NCBI RefSeq assembly: GCF_000721105.1
Contig: NZ_JOEV01000015.1
Span: 1 to 64,000, forward strand
Length of the DNA stretch: 64,000 bases
Direction of reading: 5' to 3'
Source of the DNA: Streptomyces cellulosae
GTDB lineage: Bacteria > Actinomycetota > Actinomycetes > Streptomycetales > Streptomycetaceae
Shown: one piece after another, positions 51,598 through 60,636 of the stretch
Position numbering within the stretch: the first letter of the stretch is position 1
Layout of the letters: the number at the start of each line of letters is the position of its first letter
Notes under the pieces: model-generated
Seen by the model: only the letters and a program-made list of their open reading frames with translations
Told to the model about the DNA's origin: nothing
The model's database searches: none
Program-made: the position numbers and the translations under genes

Positions 51598-54501
51598 ATG
51601 ACAGAGACGGCGAGCGGTCCGGCACGGAGTTCCCGCGCCAAGGGCACCAAGGCGACCAAGGGACTGCGTATCGAGCGCATCCACACCACCCCCGGCGTGC
51701 ATCCGTACGACGAGGTGTCCTGGGAGCGCCGTGACGTCGTCATGACCAACTGGCGCGACGGCTCGGTCAACTTCGAGCAGCGTGGCGTCGAGTTCCCCGA
51801 CTTCTGGTCGGTGAACGCGGTCAACATCGTCACCAGCAAGTACTTCCGCGGTGCCGTCGGCACCCCGCAGCGTGAGACCAGCCTCAGGCAGCTGATCGAC
51901 CGCATCGTGAAGACGTACCGGAAGGCCGGCGAGGACTACAAGTACTTCGCCTCGCCCGCCGACGCCGAGATCTTCGAGCACGAGCTGGCGTACGCCCTCC
52001 TGCACCAGATCTTCAGCTTCAACAGCCCCGTCTGGTTCAACGTGGGCACCGCCCAGCCGCAGCAGGTCTCCGCCTGTTTCATCCTGTCCGTCGACGACTC
52101 CATGGAGTCGATCCTCGACTGGTACAAGGAAGAGGGCATGATCTTCAAGGGCGGCTCCGGTGCTGGCCTGAACCTCTCCCGCATCCGCTCCTCCAAGGAG
52201 CTGCTCTCCTCGGGAGGCAACGCCTCCGGCCCGGTCTCCTTCATGCGTGGCGCCGACGCCTCCGCAGGAACGATCAAGTCCGGTGGCGCCACCCGCCGTG
52301 CCGCCAAGATGGTCATCCTCGACGTCGACCACCCCGACATCGAGAACTTCATCGAGACCAAGGTGAAGGAAGAGGAGAAGATCCGCGCCCTGCGCGACGC
52401 GGGCTTCGACATGGACCTGGGCGGCGACGACATCACGTCCGTCCAGTACCAGAACGCCAACAACTCGGTCCGGGTGAACGACGAGTTCATGAAGGCGGTC
52501 GAGCAGGGCGACAAGTTCGGCCTCCGCGCGCGGATGACCGGTGAAGTCATCGAAGAGGTCGACGCCAAGTCGCTCTTCCGCAAGATGGCCGAGGCGGCCT
52601 GGGCCTGCGCCGACCCCGGTATCCAGTACGACGACACCATCAACGCCTGGCACACCTGCCCGGAGTCCGGGCGTATCAACGGCTCCAACCCCTGCAGCGA
52701 GTACATGCACCTGGACAACACGTCCTGCAACCTCGCCTCGCTGAACCTGATGAAGTTCCTGAAGGACGACAGCAAGGGCCACCAGTCCTTCGAGGTCGAG
52801 CGCTTCGCGAAGGTCGTCGAGCTCGTCATCACCGCGATGGACATCTCCATCTGCTTCGCGGACTTCCCGACCCAGAAGATCGGCGAGAACACGCGCGCGT
52901 TCCGCCAGCTCGGCATCGGCTACGCCAACCTCGGCGCCCTGCTGATGGCGACCGGCCACGCATACGACTCCGACGGCGGCCGAGCCCTCGCCGGCGCCAT
53001 CACCTCCCTGATGACCGGCACGTCGTACAAGCGTTCCGCCGAACTCGCCGCGGTCGTCGGCCCGTACGACGGTTACGCCCGCAACGCCCAGCCGCACCTG
53101 CGCGTCATGAAGCAGCACTCCGACGCCAACTCCAAGGCCGTCCGCATGGACGACCTGGACACGCCGATCTGGGCCGCCGCCACGGAGTCCTGGCAGGACG
53201 TGCTGCGCCTCGGTGAGAAGAACGGTTTCCGTAACTCCCAGGCGTCCGTCATCGCCCCGACCGGCACCATCGGTCTCGCGATGTCCTGCGACACCACCGG
53301 CCTCGAGCCCGACCTCGCCCTGGTCAAGTTCAAGAAGCTGGTCGGCGGCGGCTCGATGCAGATCGTCAACGGCACCGTCCCGCAGGCCCTGCGCCGCCTG
53401 GGCTACCAGGAGGAGCAGATCGAGGCGATCGTCGCCCACATCGCCGACCACGGCAATGTGATCGACGCACCCGGTCTCAAGCACGAGCACTACGAGGTCT
53501 TCGACTGCGCCATGGGTGAGCGCTCCATCTCCGCGATGGGCCACGTGCGCATGATGGCCGCGATTCAGCCGTGGATCTCCGGTGCCCTCTCCAAGACGGT
53601 CAACCTGCCGGAAACGGCGACCGTCGAGGACGTCGAAGAGGTCTACTTCGAGGCCTGGAAGATGGGCGTCAAGGCGCTCGCCATCTACCGTGACAACTGC
53701 AAGGTCGGCCAGCCCCTCTCCGCGAAGACCAAGGAGAAGGAGAAGACCGCGACCGACGCTGTCACGGAGAAGGCCGAGGCGACCATCCGCGAGACGGTCG
53801 AGAAGATCGTCGAGTACCGCCCGGTCCGCAAGCGCCTCCCGAAGGGCCGTCCCGGCATCACGACGTCCTTCACGGTCGGCGGCGCCGAGGGCTACATGAC
53901 CGCCAACTCCTACCCGGACGACGGTCTTGGTGAGGTCTTCCTGAAGATGTCCAAGCAGGGCTCCACCCTCGCGGGCATGATGGACGCCTTCTCCATCGCG
54001 GTCTCCGTGGGACTGCAGTACGGCGTGCCCCTGGAGACGTACGTCTCGAAGTTCACGAACATGCGCTTCGAGCCGGCCGGCATGACGGACGACCCGGACG
54101 TGCGGATGGCGCAGTCGATCGTCGACTACATCTTCCGCCGCCTGGCGCTCGACTTCCTGCCCTTCGAGACGCGCTCCGCACTCGGCATCCACTCCGCCGA
54201 GGAGCGTCAGCGTCATCTGGAGACGGGATCGTACGAGCCGAACGAGGACGAGGTCGACGTCGAGGGCCTGGCTCAGTCGGCGCCGCGCGCCCAGGAGCTG
54301 AAGGCCGTGGCCACGCCGAAGGCCGAGGTCGAGGCGGCCAAGCCGGCCCCGCAGCAGGCCCACACCAGCGCCGAGCTGGTGGAGATGCAGCTGGGCATCC
54401 AGGCCGACGCCCCGCTGTGCTTCTCCTGCGGTACGAAGATGCAGCGAGCCGGCTCCTGCTACATCTGCGAGGGCTGCGGATCGACCAGCGGCTGCAGCTG
54501 A
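51598..54501 (+). CDS. nrdJ: Adenosylcobalamin-dependent (class II) ribonucleotide reductase NrdJ
   Basis: A 967-residue enzyme that reduces ribonucleotides to deoxyribonucleotides using coenzyme B12, in or without oxygen. Active-site regions include NSPVWFNVGTAQPQQVSACF, NPCSEYMHLDNTSCNLASLNL and GTIGLAMSCDTTGLEPDLAL. The C-terminal zinc-ribbon-like Cys cluster (CFSCGTKMQRAGSCYICEGCG) carries the redox-active Cys pair region. ATG 51598 has GGGAGG four bases upstream. It is the second gene of nrdR-nrdJ and is followed by a hairpin terminator. The window has no class I reductase. Confidence 0.97.
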   Translation: MTETASGPARSSRAKGTKATKGLRIERIHTTPGVHPYDEVSWERRDVVMTNWRDGSVNFEQRGVEFPDFWSVNAVNIVTSKYFRGAVGTPQRETSLRQLIDRIVKTYRKAGEDYKYFASPADAEIFEHELAYALLHQIFSFNSPVWFNVGTAQPQQVSACFILSVDDSMESILDWYKEEGMIFKGGSGAGLNLSRIRSSKELLSSGGNASGPVSFMRGADASAGTIKSGGATRRAAKMVILDVDHPDIENFIETKVKEEEKIRALRDAGFDMDLGGDDITSVQYQNANNSVRVNDEFMKAVEQGDKFGLRARMTGEVIEEVDAKSLFRKMAEAAWACADPGIQYDDTINAWHTCPESGRINGSNPCSEYMHLDNTSCNLASLNLMKFLKDDSKGHQSFEVERFAKVVELVITAMDISICFADFPTQKIGENTRAFRQLGIGYANLGALLMATGHAYDSDGGRALAGAITSLMTGTSYKRSAELAAVVGPYDGYARNAQPHLRVMKQHSDANSKAVRMDDLDTPIWAAATESWQDVLRLGEKNGFRNSQASVIAPTGTIGLAMSCDTTGLEPDLALVKFKKLVGGGSMQIVNGTVPQALRRLGYQEEQIEAIVAHIADHGNVIDAPGLKHEHYEVFDCAMGERSISAMGHVRMMAAIQPWISGALSKTVNLPETATVEDVEEVYFEAWKMGVKALAIYRDNCKVGQPLSAKTKEKEKTATDAVTEKAEATIRETVEKIVEYRPVRKRLPKGRPGITTSFTVGGAEGYMTANSYPDDGLGEVFLKMSKQGSTLAGMMDAFSIAVSVGLQYGVPLETYVSKFTNMRFEPAGMTDDPDVRMAQSIVDYIFRRLALDFLPFETRSALGIHSAEERQRHLETGSYEPNEDEVDVEGLAQSAPRAQELKAVATPKAEVEAAKPAPQQAHTSAELVEMQLGIQADAPLCFSCGTKMQRAGSCYICEGCGSTSGCS

Positions 54502-54532
54502 TTCCGCGCACCCTCGGGGTGTGACCTGGTCA

Positions 54533-54566
54533 GGGCGGTGGAGCCGGTTCGCCGGCGCCACCGCCC
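54533..54566 (+). terminator. nrdR-nrdJ operon terminator
   Basis: GGGCGGTGG (54533-54541) pairs perfectly with CCACCGCCC (54558-54566). The 16-base interior holds its own CCGG/CCGG stem, so the structure is nearly continuous. A short T-rich stretch (CCTTTG) follows a few bases later. It lies 31 bases after the nrdJ stop. Confidence 0.8.
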
Positions 54567-54793
54567 TCGGCCTTTGAGGCGGGCTTGCTGTCGTGGCCGG
54601 CACTTCAGCCAGTCCGCCGGCGGTCCGTCTGAACCGGCCCAGCTGCGGTACCGCTCGAAGCGAACCGGCGGACGGGGCCAGGAAGCCGTTGACGCCCTGG
54701 CCGATCGCGACCCGCCCTGGCCGCTCGCGCGAGCGATGTGAGCGGCGTGGTCGGTTTGGCACGCGCGGTCCTTGAGCCTCGCGCGCCCGACGG

Positions 54794-55327
54794 TCAGGGC
54801 GCGTGTGCCCGACCCATGGTTGCCGTGAATGTCGCGGGATCGTCGTCGAAGCCGTGGAGTCCGGGATGGAGGTCCCAGGTGCCGCCGTCCTGCCGTACGA
54901 ACTCCGCGACGGTCGACGCCGTCGCTCCGAGCACGCTGCCGAAGTCGTCCTCGGCCAGAACGGTGTAGCCCTCACGAATGCGCAGAGCCGGATCGAGCAC
55001 GCTGACGAAGGTGCGACGGTCCGGGCGCTGCTGGATGACCACACCGACCACCACGCGCGCGTAGCGGGCGTCGAGACGGTCGAGTTCGACGGTCATGACC
55101 TCGTCCCAGCCGAAGCCCTTGCCGTCCTTGCTGTCCCGGTTCAGGTAGATGGTGCCATCGGGGGAGCGGCTGTCGAAGTGCACCACATATGCCGGGTCCC
55201 CATAGGGATCGCCTGCCAAGTAGGTCGCGGCCACCAGATCCAGATCGGTCGGTGGTTGCCCGGCCGCACTCGGGTTCCACTTCAGGGCGATCTCGACCTT
55301 GCGAATCCCCTTGCTGATGCCGTTCAC
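54794..55327 (-). CDS. TerD family protein
   Basis: A 177-residue protein of the TerD/CABP family, calcium-binding proteins first linked to tellurite resistance and now to stress and development in Streptomyces. Family signatures are VEIALKWNPSAAGQPPTDLDLVAATY and FDSRSPDGTIYLNRDSKDGKGFGWDEVMTVELDRL, which contain the acidic metal ligands. It is a single TerD domain of normal length. GTG 55327 has AGGGGA six bases upstream; the longer frame is unsupported. It stands alone here, without other ter genes, and is divergent from the DUF4937 gene. Confidence 0.9.
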   Translation of the reverse strand: MNGISKGIRKVEIALKWNPSAAGQPPTDLDLVAATYLAGDPYGDPAYVVHFDSRSPDGTIYLNRDSKDGKGFGWDEVMTVELDRLDARYARVVVGVVIQQRPDRRTFVSVLDPALRIREGYTVLAEDDFGSVLGATASTVAEFVRQDGGTWDLHPGLHGFDDDPATFTATMGRAHAP

Positions 55328-55476
55328 CGGACTTCCCCTTCTCCCTGTGGTGCCGACCCGAACTTCCGGGCAGGCAAGGCAGGTTGTCCATCCTGCCACG
55401 CGCGCGTGCGCTCCCGTGGAGGAGCACTCCGCACGAGCACGACCACCGCCACGCTCCGTGGCCTTACCATGGCGCG

Positions 55477-56082
55477 GTGCTGGTCAAGTGGATTCGCTGC
55501 ACCGTGGTGGACCGCCGCGGTTTCGAGCGGGGGCAGCGAAAGTGGGCGGGGCTTCTGGGGGAGCCGGGATTTCGGGGACAGGGGGGTGGCTGGAGCCGGG
55601 GGCGACAGGGTGTGGCGCACATCTTCGCCTTCTGGGAGAGCCGTGCCTTCTACGACTCCTTCATGGCCCGATCCCATGATCGGCTGTCGGCTGCTCAGTC
55701 GGGCACTTTCAAGGACATCCAGGCCAAGCTGTTCGACTACCGCTTCGATGTGAAGACCGGCTTCGAACCCCGGTTCACGGACGCCGACCTCGTACGGGTC
55801 GCCCACTGCCGGGTCCACGAGGATCGCGCCGAGCATTTCATGCTGATGCAGGAGAAGGTCTGGAACCCCGCGATGGCCGGCTCCCCCGGCATGATCCGAG
55901 GCCTCTTCGGCGAGGCGCCGGGCCACGAGTTCCTGGTCCTGTCGATGTGGCGGTCGGCCGCCGAACACGGCAAGTACCGCACCGAGCGCGTGGAGCGACT
56001 CGCCCTGCGGGCCCAGACGGAGACGGACATCGCCTCCCTGACGGGCGACATCGTGGAGCTCGAACCGAGCTGGACGGTCTGA
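55477..56082 (+). CDS. DUF4937 domain protein (YdbC-like)
   Basis: A 201-residue protein. It starts VLVKWIRCTVVDRRGFERGQ and has FAFWESRAFYDSFMARSHD and FLVLSMWRSAAEHGKYRTERVE, typical of the DUF4937/YdbC group, which has a dimeric alpha-beta barrel-like fold. The function is unknown. GTG 55477 follows TACCAT (55465-55470) by six bases with no Shine-Dalgarno sequence, so the mRNA is probably leaderless; the longer frame to 55384 has no support. Confidence 0.78.
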   Translation: MLVKWIRCTVVDRRGFERGQRKWAGLLGEPGFRGQGGGWSRGRQGVAHIFAFWESRAFYDSFMARSHDRLSAAQSGTFKDIQAKLFDYRFDVKTGFEPRFTDADLVRVAHCRVHEDRAEHFMLMQEKVWNPAMAGSPGMIRGLFGEAPGHEFLVLSMWRSAAEHGKYRTERVERLALRAQTETDIASLTGDIVELEPSWTV

Positions 56083-56200
56083 TCTCCGGTCCACTGTTCG
56101 TGTGGCCTGACGTGGTCTGTGGTGCGGAAACTGTGTGACCTACACCGTATGAGGGCCGTACGAGTGCTCGCGGGGGCCTCATCCGATCTAGGGTTTTGGC

Positions 56201-56860
56201 ATGGCACGACCACGGCGCATCGTCCTTGTCCGGCACGGCGAGTCAACGGGCAATGTTGATGACTCCGTGTACGAGCGTGAACCCGACCACGCCCTCGCCC
56301 TGACCGAGCGGGGGTGGCAGCAGGCAGAGGAGACCGGAAAGCGGCTCCGCGAGGTCTTCGGCCGCGAGCGCATCAGCGTGTACGTCTCCCCGTACCGTCG
56401 TACGCACGAGACGCTGCGCGCCTTCCATCTCGACCCCGAGCTCATACGTGTGCGCGAGGAGCCCCGGCTGCGCGAGCAGGACTGGGGAAACTGGCAGGAC
56501 CGCGACGACGTCCGCCTCCAGAAGGCCTACCGGGACGCGTACGGTCACTTCTTCTACCGCTTCGCGCAGGGCGAGTCCGGCGCCGATGTGTACGACCGGG
56601 TCGGCAACTTCCTGGAGAGCCTGTACCGAAGCTTCGAGGCCCCCGACCACCCGACGAACGTGCTGCTGGTCACTCATGGCCTGGCCATGCGCCTGTTCTG
56701 TATGCGCTGGTTCCACTGGACGGTCGCGGAGTTCGAGTCGCTGTCGAACCCGGGGAACGCGGAGATGCGGATGCTCGTTCTCGGAGACGACGGCAAGTAC
56801 GCGCTGGACCGGCCTTTCGATCGCTGGCGGGATCCGGAACCGTACGGGATCACTGGGTAG
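56201..56860 (+). CDS. Histidine phosphatase superfamily protein (phosphoglycerate mutase-like)
   Basis: A 219-residue histidine phosphatase. The catalytic motif LVRHGES near residue 10 provides the phospho-His. YVSPYRRTHETLRAF, LREQDWGNW and LLVTHGLAMRLF provide the other phosphate-pocket residues. The family includes phosphoglycerate mutases and broad phosphatases, and the substrate cannot be assigned. ATG 56201 follows TAGGGT by six bases without a Shine-Dalgarno sequence, a leaderless arrangement. The ADP-ribosylglycohydrolase gene follows after 13 bp and is probably in the same operon. Confidence 0.9.
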   Translation: MARPRRIVLVRHGESTGNVDDSVYEREPDHALALTERGWQQAEETGKRLREVFGRERISVYVSPYRRTHETLRAFHLDPELIRVREEPRLREQDWGNWQDRDDVRLQKAYRDAYGHFFYRFAQGESGADVYDRVGNFLESLYRSFEAPDHPTNVLLVTHGLAMRLFCMRWFHWTVAEFESLSNPGNAEMRMLVLGDDGKYALDRPFDRWRDPEPYGITG

Positions 56861-56873
56861 AGAGGGCAGGGCG

Positions 56874-57797
56874 ATGACCACTGACTCCTCTTCCGCCGGG
56901 CGCCTGGATTCCGCCGGGCGTCTGGATCGCGCCCTCGCCAGCCTGCGTGGAGTGGCGGTGGGGGACGCGCTGGGCTCGCAGTTCTCCGTGCCGGTGAACC
57001 ACGGCCTGCTGAAGGACCGCGAGCTGCCTCCCGGCCCCTGGCAGTGGACCGACGACACGGAAATGGCCGGTTCCGTGGTCGCGGTCCTGGCCGCTCACCA
57101 CCGCATCGACCAGGACGCCCTGGCCCGCTCCTTCGCCGAGCACCACGACGTCGACCGCGGCTACGGCCCCGCGGTCAGCCGCCTGCTGCGACTGGTCCGC
57201 GAGGGCGGCGACTGGCGTGAACTCGCCGCCGCGCTCTTCAACGGGCAGGGGTCCTGGGGCAATGGCGCGGCGATGCGCGTCGCGCCTTTGGGCGCCTGGT
57301 ACGCGGACGATCCGGAGCAGGCGATTCACCAGGCGGAGATCTCGGCCTACCCCACACATCAGCACCGTGAAGCCGTGGTCGGCGCCATGGCCGTCGCCGC
57401 GGCCGCCGCGCTGGCCGGCGCCCCGGACGGGCCGCCGAGCGCCGAGGCGCTGCTCGACGGGGTCATCGCGCTCGTCCCGAAGAGTGCCGTGGGCGCGGGC
57501 CTGCGCCGGGCCAGGGACATGCTCGACTATGCCGACGCCGCCACCGTCGCTGCCGTGCTCGGTTGCGGACGGCGCACGACGGCCCACGACACCGTGCCTT
57601 TCGCGCTCTGGTCGGCCGCCCGGTCGATGCGGGACTACGCGCAGGCGTTCTGGACGACCGCGCAGGTCGGCGGCGATGTGGACACGACCTGCGCCATCGT
57701 GGGAGGAGTGATCGCCTCAGGGAAGGCGGGGACGCCGCCCGCCGAGTGGATGGCGCGCACGGAGCCTGTCCCGGCGTGGGTTACCGCCGCTGTGTGA
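56874..57797 (+). CDS. ADP-ribosylglycohydrolase family protein
   Basis: A 307-residue protein of the DraG/ARH family, which removes ADP-ribose from proteins or small molecules. The metal-binding signature is WTDDTEMAGSV near residue 60, and the second acidic cluster is GGDVDTTCAIVGGVIA near the C-terminus. GVAVGDALG at the N-terminus is typical. ATG 56874 has AGGGCAGGG just upstream; a longer frame overlapping the phosphatase gene is a shadow. Pairing with a histidine phosphatase suggests nucleotide-sugar clean-up, but this is inference. Confidence 0.9.
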   Translation: MTTDSSSAGRLDSAGRLDRALASLRGVAVGDALGSQFSVPVNHGLLKDRELPPGPWQWTDDTEMAGSVVAVLAAHHRIDQDALARSFAEHHDVDRGYGPAVSRLLRLVREGGDWRELAAALFNGQGSWGNGAAMRVAPLGAWYADDPEQAIHQAEISAYPTHQHREAVVGAMAVAAAAALAGAPDGPPSAEALLDGVIALVPKSAVGAGLRRARDMLDYADAATVAAVLGCGRRTTAHDTVPFALWSAARSMRDYAQAFWTTAQVGGDVDTTCAIVGGVIASGKAGTPPAEWMARTEPVPAWVTAAV

Positions 57798-57813
57798 CGG
57801 CGCCCTCGGCGGA

Positions 57814-57903
57814 CCTGCCCTCTGCCGTGGCGTTCTCTGCGGTCCTGCCCTCTTCCGCGGTGGCCTCCGTCGCCCTGCCCTCTTCCGCGGTCCGGTCGCC
57901 GGG
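57814..57903. repeat. 30-bp tandem repeat, three copies
   Basis: Units start at 57814, 57844 and 57874, each beginning CCTGCCCTCT(G/T)CCG(T/C)GG and ending near the next GTC or CCG. They lie in the gap after the ADP-ribosylglycohydrolase gene. A separate inverted repeat, CTCATGTC/GACATGAG (57970-57977 and 57991-57998), lies further on. Confidence 0.75.
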
Positions 57904-58029
57904 CCTGGTGGACAGGCACGCCGAAACTCTGCGTGCATGTTGGGAACTCTGCGTGACTGTGCGGGCGTTCTCATGTCATCCGCTGCGTGGGACATGAGCT
58001 CACACAGGTGGCTGACACGAGGGAGTCGC

Positions 58030-58202
58030 AGGAGGTGATCATGGACTTGGCGCCGGGTCTTGTGGCGCTGTTGACCGGATTGGCCGTGGCGGCCCTGTCG
58101 AGGGCGACAGCACCCCGCATGTGGATGGCCGGACCGGCGTCCTCGTCATCGGTCCCCCAGACGGGATCCGGCCATCCGTGGCCTTTTGTGGGGCGGCCCG
58201 GA
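58030..58202 (+). other. Orphan start with perfect Shine-Dalgarno, possible gene remnant
   Basis: AGGAGGTGATC (58030-58040) directly precedes ATG 58041. The frame begins MDLAPGLVALLTGLAVAALS, which looks like a membrane segment. It stays open far into the antisense of the MFS gene (to 59735), so its true end is unclear. It may be the 5' end of a truncated membrane-protein gene or a short peptide gene. I found no family. Confidence 0.35.
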
Positions 58203-59750
58203 TCAGCCGAGTCCAGGCCCGGCCGTGCCGGAGAGGGCCTCCAGGTCGCTCTTGCGGACCCTGATCACCAACCAGGCGGTCACGAGGGCGATTACGGCCA
58301 TCGCCGCGGCCGCGATGAAGCCCGTCGAGATGCCCTGGGCGAGCACTTCATGGCCCCAGGGAGAGGGCAACTGCCGCGTCCTGGCGAACTCCGCCTTCTG
58401 CTCCGCCGTTCCGTCGGCGAGGAACTTCGGCACCTGCTTCTCCGCCTCGTTCTTGCTGGCCGAGCCGAACACGGTCGTCAGGATGGACAGACCGAGCGAA
58501 CCCCCCACCTGCTGCGTGGCGTTGAGCAGTCCGGACGCCGCACCGGCCTCGTGCTGGGCAACTCCGGAGACCGCGGTGAGCGTCAGCGTGACGAAGTTCA
58601 GCCCCATCCCGAAGCCGAACACCAACATTGGCCCGAGGACCCCACCGGCATAGGAACTGTCGGAGCTGATGAGGGACTGCCAGGCCAGCCCGATCGCCGC
58701 GAGCGCCGAGCCCACCAGCATGAACGGCTTGGGACCGAGGACCGGCAGGAACCGCTGCGACAGACCCGCGCCCAGCGCGATCACGACCGTCACCGGAAGG
58801 AAGGCGAGACCGGCCTTGATCGGGCTGTAGCCCAGCACGTTCTGCACGAAGAGCACGATGTAGAAGAACATGCCGAACATCGCCGCAGCGAGGCTCAGCA
58901 TGATCACGTATGTGCCCGAGCGGTTTCGGTCGGCGAACATCCTGAGCGGGGTGATGGGCTCCTTGGCGCGGGATTCGATGAATGCGAAGGCCAGCAGCAG
59001 GACCACGGCGGCTCCGAAGGAGCCGATGGTCAGGCTGTCCCGCCAGCCGTCGTCGGCCGCGCGGATGAAGCCGTAGACCAGCAGGGCCATGCCCGACGTC
59101 GAGGTCAGCGCGCCCGCGATGTCGAAGCGACCGGTGTGCCGCTGGGACTCGCTGATGTACAACGGGGTGAGCACGGCGATCAGCACGCCGATCGGCACGT
59201 TGACGAAGAGGACCCACCGCCAGTCGAGCCACTCGGTGAGCATGCCCCCGGCAAGCAGCCCGATGGCACCGCCGCCGGCGGAGACAGCCGCGAAGACACC
59301 GAAGGCCCGATTGCGTTCCGGCCCTTCGGGGAACGTGGTGGTGATCAGTGCCAGCGAGGTGGGCGACGCTATCGCGCCACCGACGCCCTGCAGGACACGC
59401 GCGGCCAGCAACTGCCAGGGCTCCTGGGCGAATCCGCCGAGCAGCGAGGCGAAAGTGAACAGCAGGATGCCGGTCATGAAGACTCGGCGTCGACCGAGGA
59501 TGTCACCGGCCCGGCCGCCCAGCAGGAGCAGGCCTCCGAAGGTCAGCGTGTAGGCGCTGACCACCCAGGTGAGGTCGGTCGTGCTGAACTTGAGAGCGTT
59601 TTGAATGTGCGGGAGAGCGATATTCACAATCGTCGCGTCGAGTACCACCATGAGTTGGCACGCCGCGATGACGGTGAGCGCGATGCCGGGATGCCCCTCC
59701 CGGCGGGCCGCACCAGGTTCCTGATCATGGGTTAGTTGAGAGGTTGTCAC
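58203..59750 (-). CDS. MFS drug exporter, DHA2 family (EmrB/QacA-like)
   Basis: A 515-residue, 14-helix proton-driven efflux pump. Motif C-like LDATIVNIALPHIQ near residue 38 and motif A GRAGDILGRRRVF are typical of DHA2 (EmrB/QacA). Helices span VIAACQLMVVLDA to VIALVTAWLVIRV. It probably exports a toxic compound or antibiotic. GTG 59750 (VTTSQLTHDQ) is the start. It is divergent from a TetR gene with two palindromes between them, so it is almost certainly the regulator's target. Confidence 0.9.
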   Translation of the reverse strand: MTTSQLTHDQEPGAARREGHPGIALTVIAACQLMVVLDATIVNIALPHIQNALKFSTTDLTWVVSAYTLTFGGLLLLGGRAGDILGRRRVFMTGILLFTFASLLGGFAQEPWQLLAARVLQGVGGAIASPTSLALITTTFPEGPERNRAFGVFAAVSAGGGAIGLLAGGMLTEWLDWRWVLFVNVPIGVLIAVLTPLYISESQRHTGRFDIAGALTSTSGMALLVYGFIRAADDGWRDSLTIGSFGAAVVLLLAFAFIESRAKEPITPLRMFADRNRSGTYVIMLSLAAAMFGMFFYIVLFVQNVLGYSPIKAGLAFLPVTVVIALGAGLSQRFLPVLGPKPFMLVGSALAAIGLAWQSLISSDSSYAGGVLGPMLVFGFGMGLNFVTLTLTAVSGVAQHEAGAASGLLNATQQVGGSLGLSILTTVFGSASKNEAEKQVPKFLADGTAEQKAEFARTRQLPSPWGHEVLAQGISTGFIAAAAMAVIALVTAWLVIRVRKSDLEALSGTAGPGLG

Positions 59751-59773
59751 TATGGGTCCCCCACAAATGCCTT

Positions 59774-59841
59774 AGTGAACGATTGCGTTCACTGTCGCGA
59801 CAACGGTAGTGAGTCTCTACTAGAGAACGCAAGCGTTCACT
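59774..59841. promoter_or_regulatory. TetR-type operators between MFS pump and regulator
   Basis: Two palindromes share the half-site GCGTTCACT. The first is AGTGAAC-N6-GTTCACT (59774-59793). The second contains the perfect GAACGC-AA-GCGTTC (59825-59838) and ends GCGTTCACT at 59841. A third palindrome, TCTCT-ACT-AGAGA (59813-59825), lies between. They sit in the 183-bp divergent promoter region, where a TetR repressor would be expected to bind. Confidence 0.8.
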
Positions 59842-59933
59842 CGTCTTGTCGCCGTGCCTCACATCCCCCTCTGGTGCAGCGCGGCGCTCCCCTCCCCGGA
59901 ATCCCCGCTTCCCTGTTTGCTGGAGACGCTCAG

Positions 59934-60554
59934 ATGGTTACCTCGCACTGGACGGCTGCCCCCGCCCAGGCATCGCTTCGCCGGCGTGGCGCCGTACTCG
60001 AACGCGCGATCCTCGATGCCACCCTGGACCAGCTCGGTACGGTCGGCTGGAAGGGGCTGACGATGGAGGGGGTCGCCGCCGGGGCCCAGACGGGCAAGGC
60101 CGCGGTCTACCGTCGCTGGCCCTCCAAGGAGGACCTCGTCGCGGACGCCCTGCAGGCCGGACTGCCGCGTCTGGCGGAGGCGCCCGATCTGGGCGACGTG
60201 CGCGCGGACCTGGTCGCGCTGTGCCGGTGGGTTCGCGAGGCGATGTTCTCCCGCCCCGGGTTCGCTCTCAGGGCAGTGATTCACGAATGCGATTCCGCCG
60301 AGGCGGAGCACCTCCACGACGTGATCGTCAAGGGGGTGGTGGAGCCGACCGTCAAGCTGCTCGGTGAGGTCATCAGTCGCGGCATTGAGCGGGGTGAGGT
60401 GCGACCTGACGCTGCGAACGGCTATGTCCTTGACGCCATTCCGGCGATGATGATGTACCGCTCCAAGATGTGCGCAAGCGAATGGAATGATCAAGATCTG
60501 GAGGAGATGATCGACCAGTTGATGCTTCCGCTGCTGCGGCCGACGCGTGGGTGA
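59934..60554 (+). CDS. TetR/AcrR family transcriptional regulator
   Basis: A 206-residue regulator. The N-terminal HTH reads AILDATLDQLGTVGWKGLTMEGVAAGAQTGKAAVYRRWPSKEDLVADAL (residues ~24-72), the classic TetR signature. The C-terminal ligand-binding domain resembles the TetR_C_33/AcrR type (ALRAVIHECDSAEAEHLHDV). ATG 59934 has GGAG eight bases upstream; a longer frame to 59736 runs across the operators and is rejected. It is expected to repress the divergent MFS pump and itself until an exported compound binds. Confidence 0.92.
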   Translation: MVTSHWTAAPAQASLRRRGAVLERAILDATLDQLGTVGWKGLTMEGVAAGAQTGKAAVYRRWPSKEDLVADALQAGLPRLAEAPDLGDVRADLVALCRWVREAMFSRPGFALRAVIHECDSAEAEHLHDVIVKGVVEPTVKLLGEVISRGIERGEVRPDAANGYVLDAIPAMMMYRSKMCASEWNDQDLEEMIDQLMLPLLRPTRG

Positions 60555-60636
60555 GCGAGATCCGCGGCGCCCGTGAAGCCCTTCGGGGAAACCGGGGTGT
60601 CGGAGGATGATCTCGGCGGCGTAGGCTAAGGGCGCC

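Noticed and set aside
57987..59735. Long frame antisense to the MFS gene (582 codons)
   Set aside because: Its Asp/Arg/Gln/His-rich composition is that of an antisense shadow; the MFS frame has clear transmembrane helices. Only the first ~50 codons after 58041 are kept as a possible remnant.
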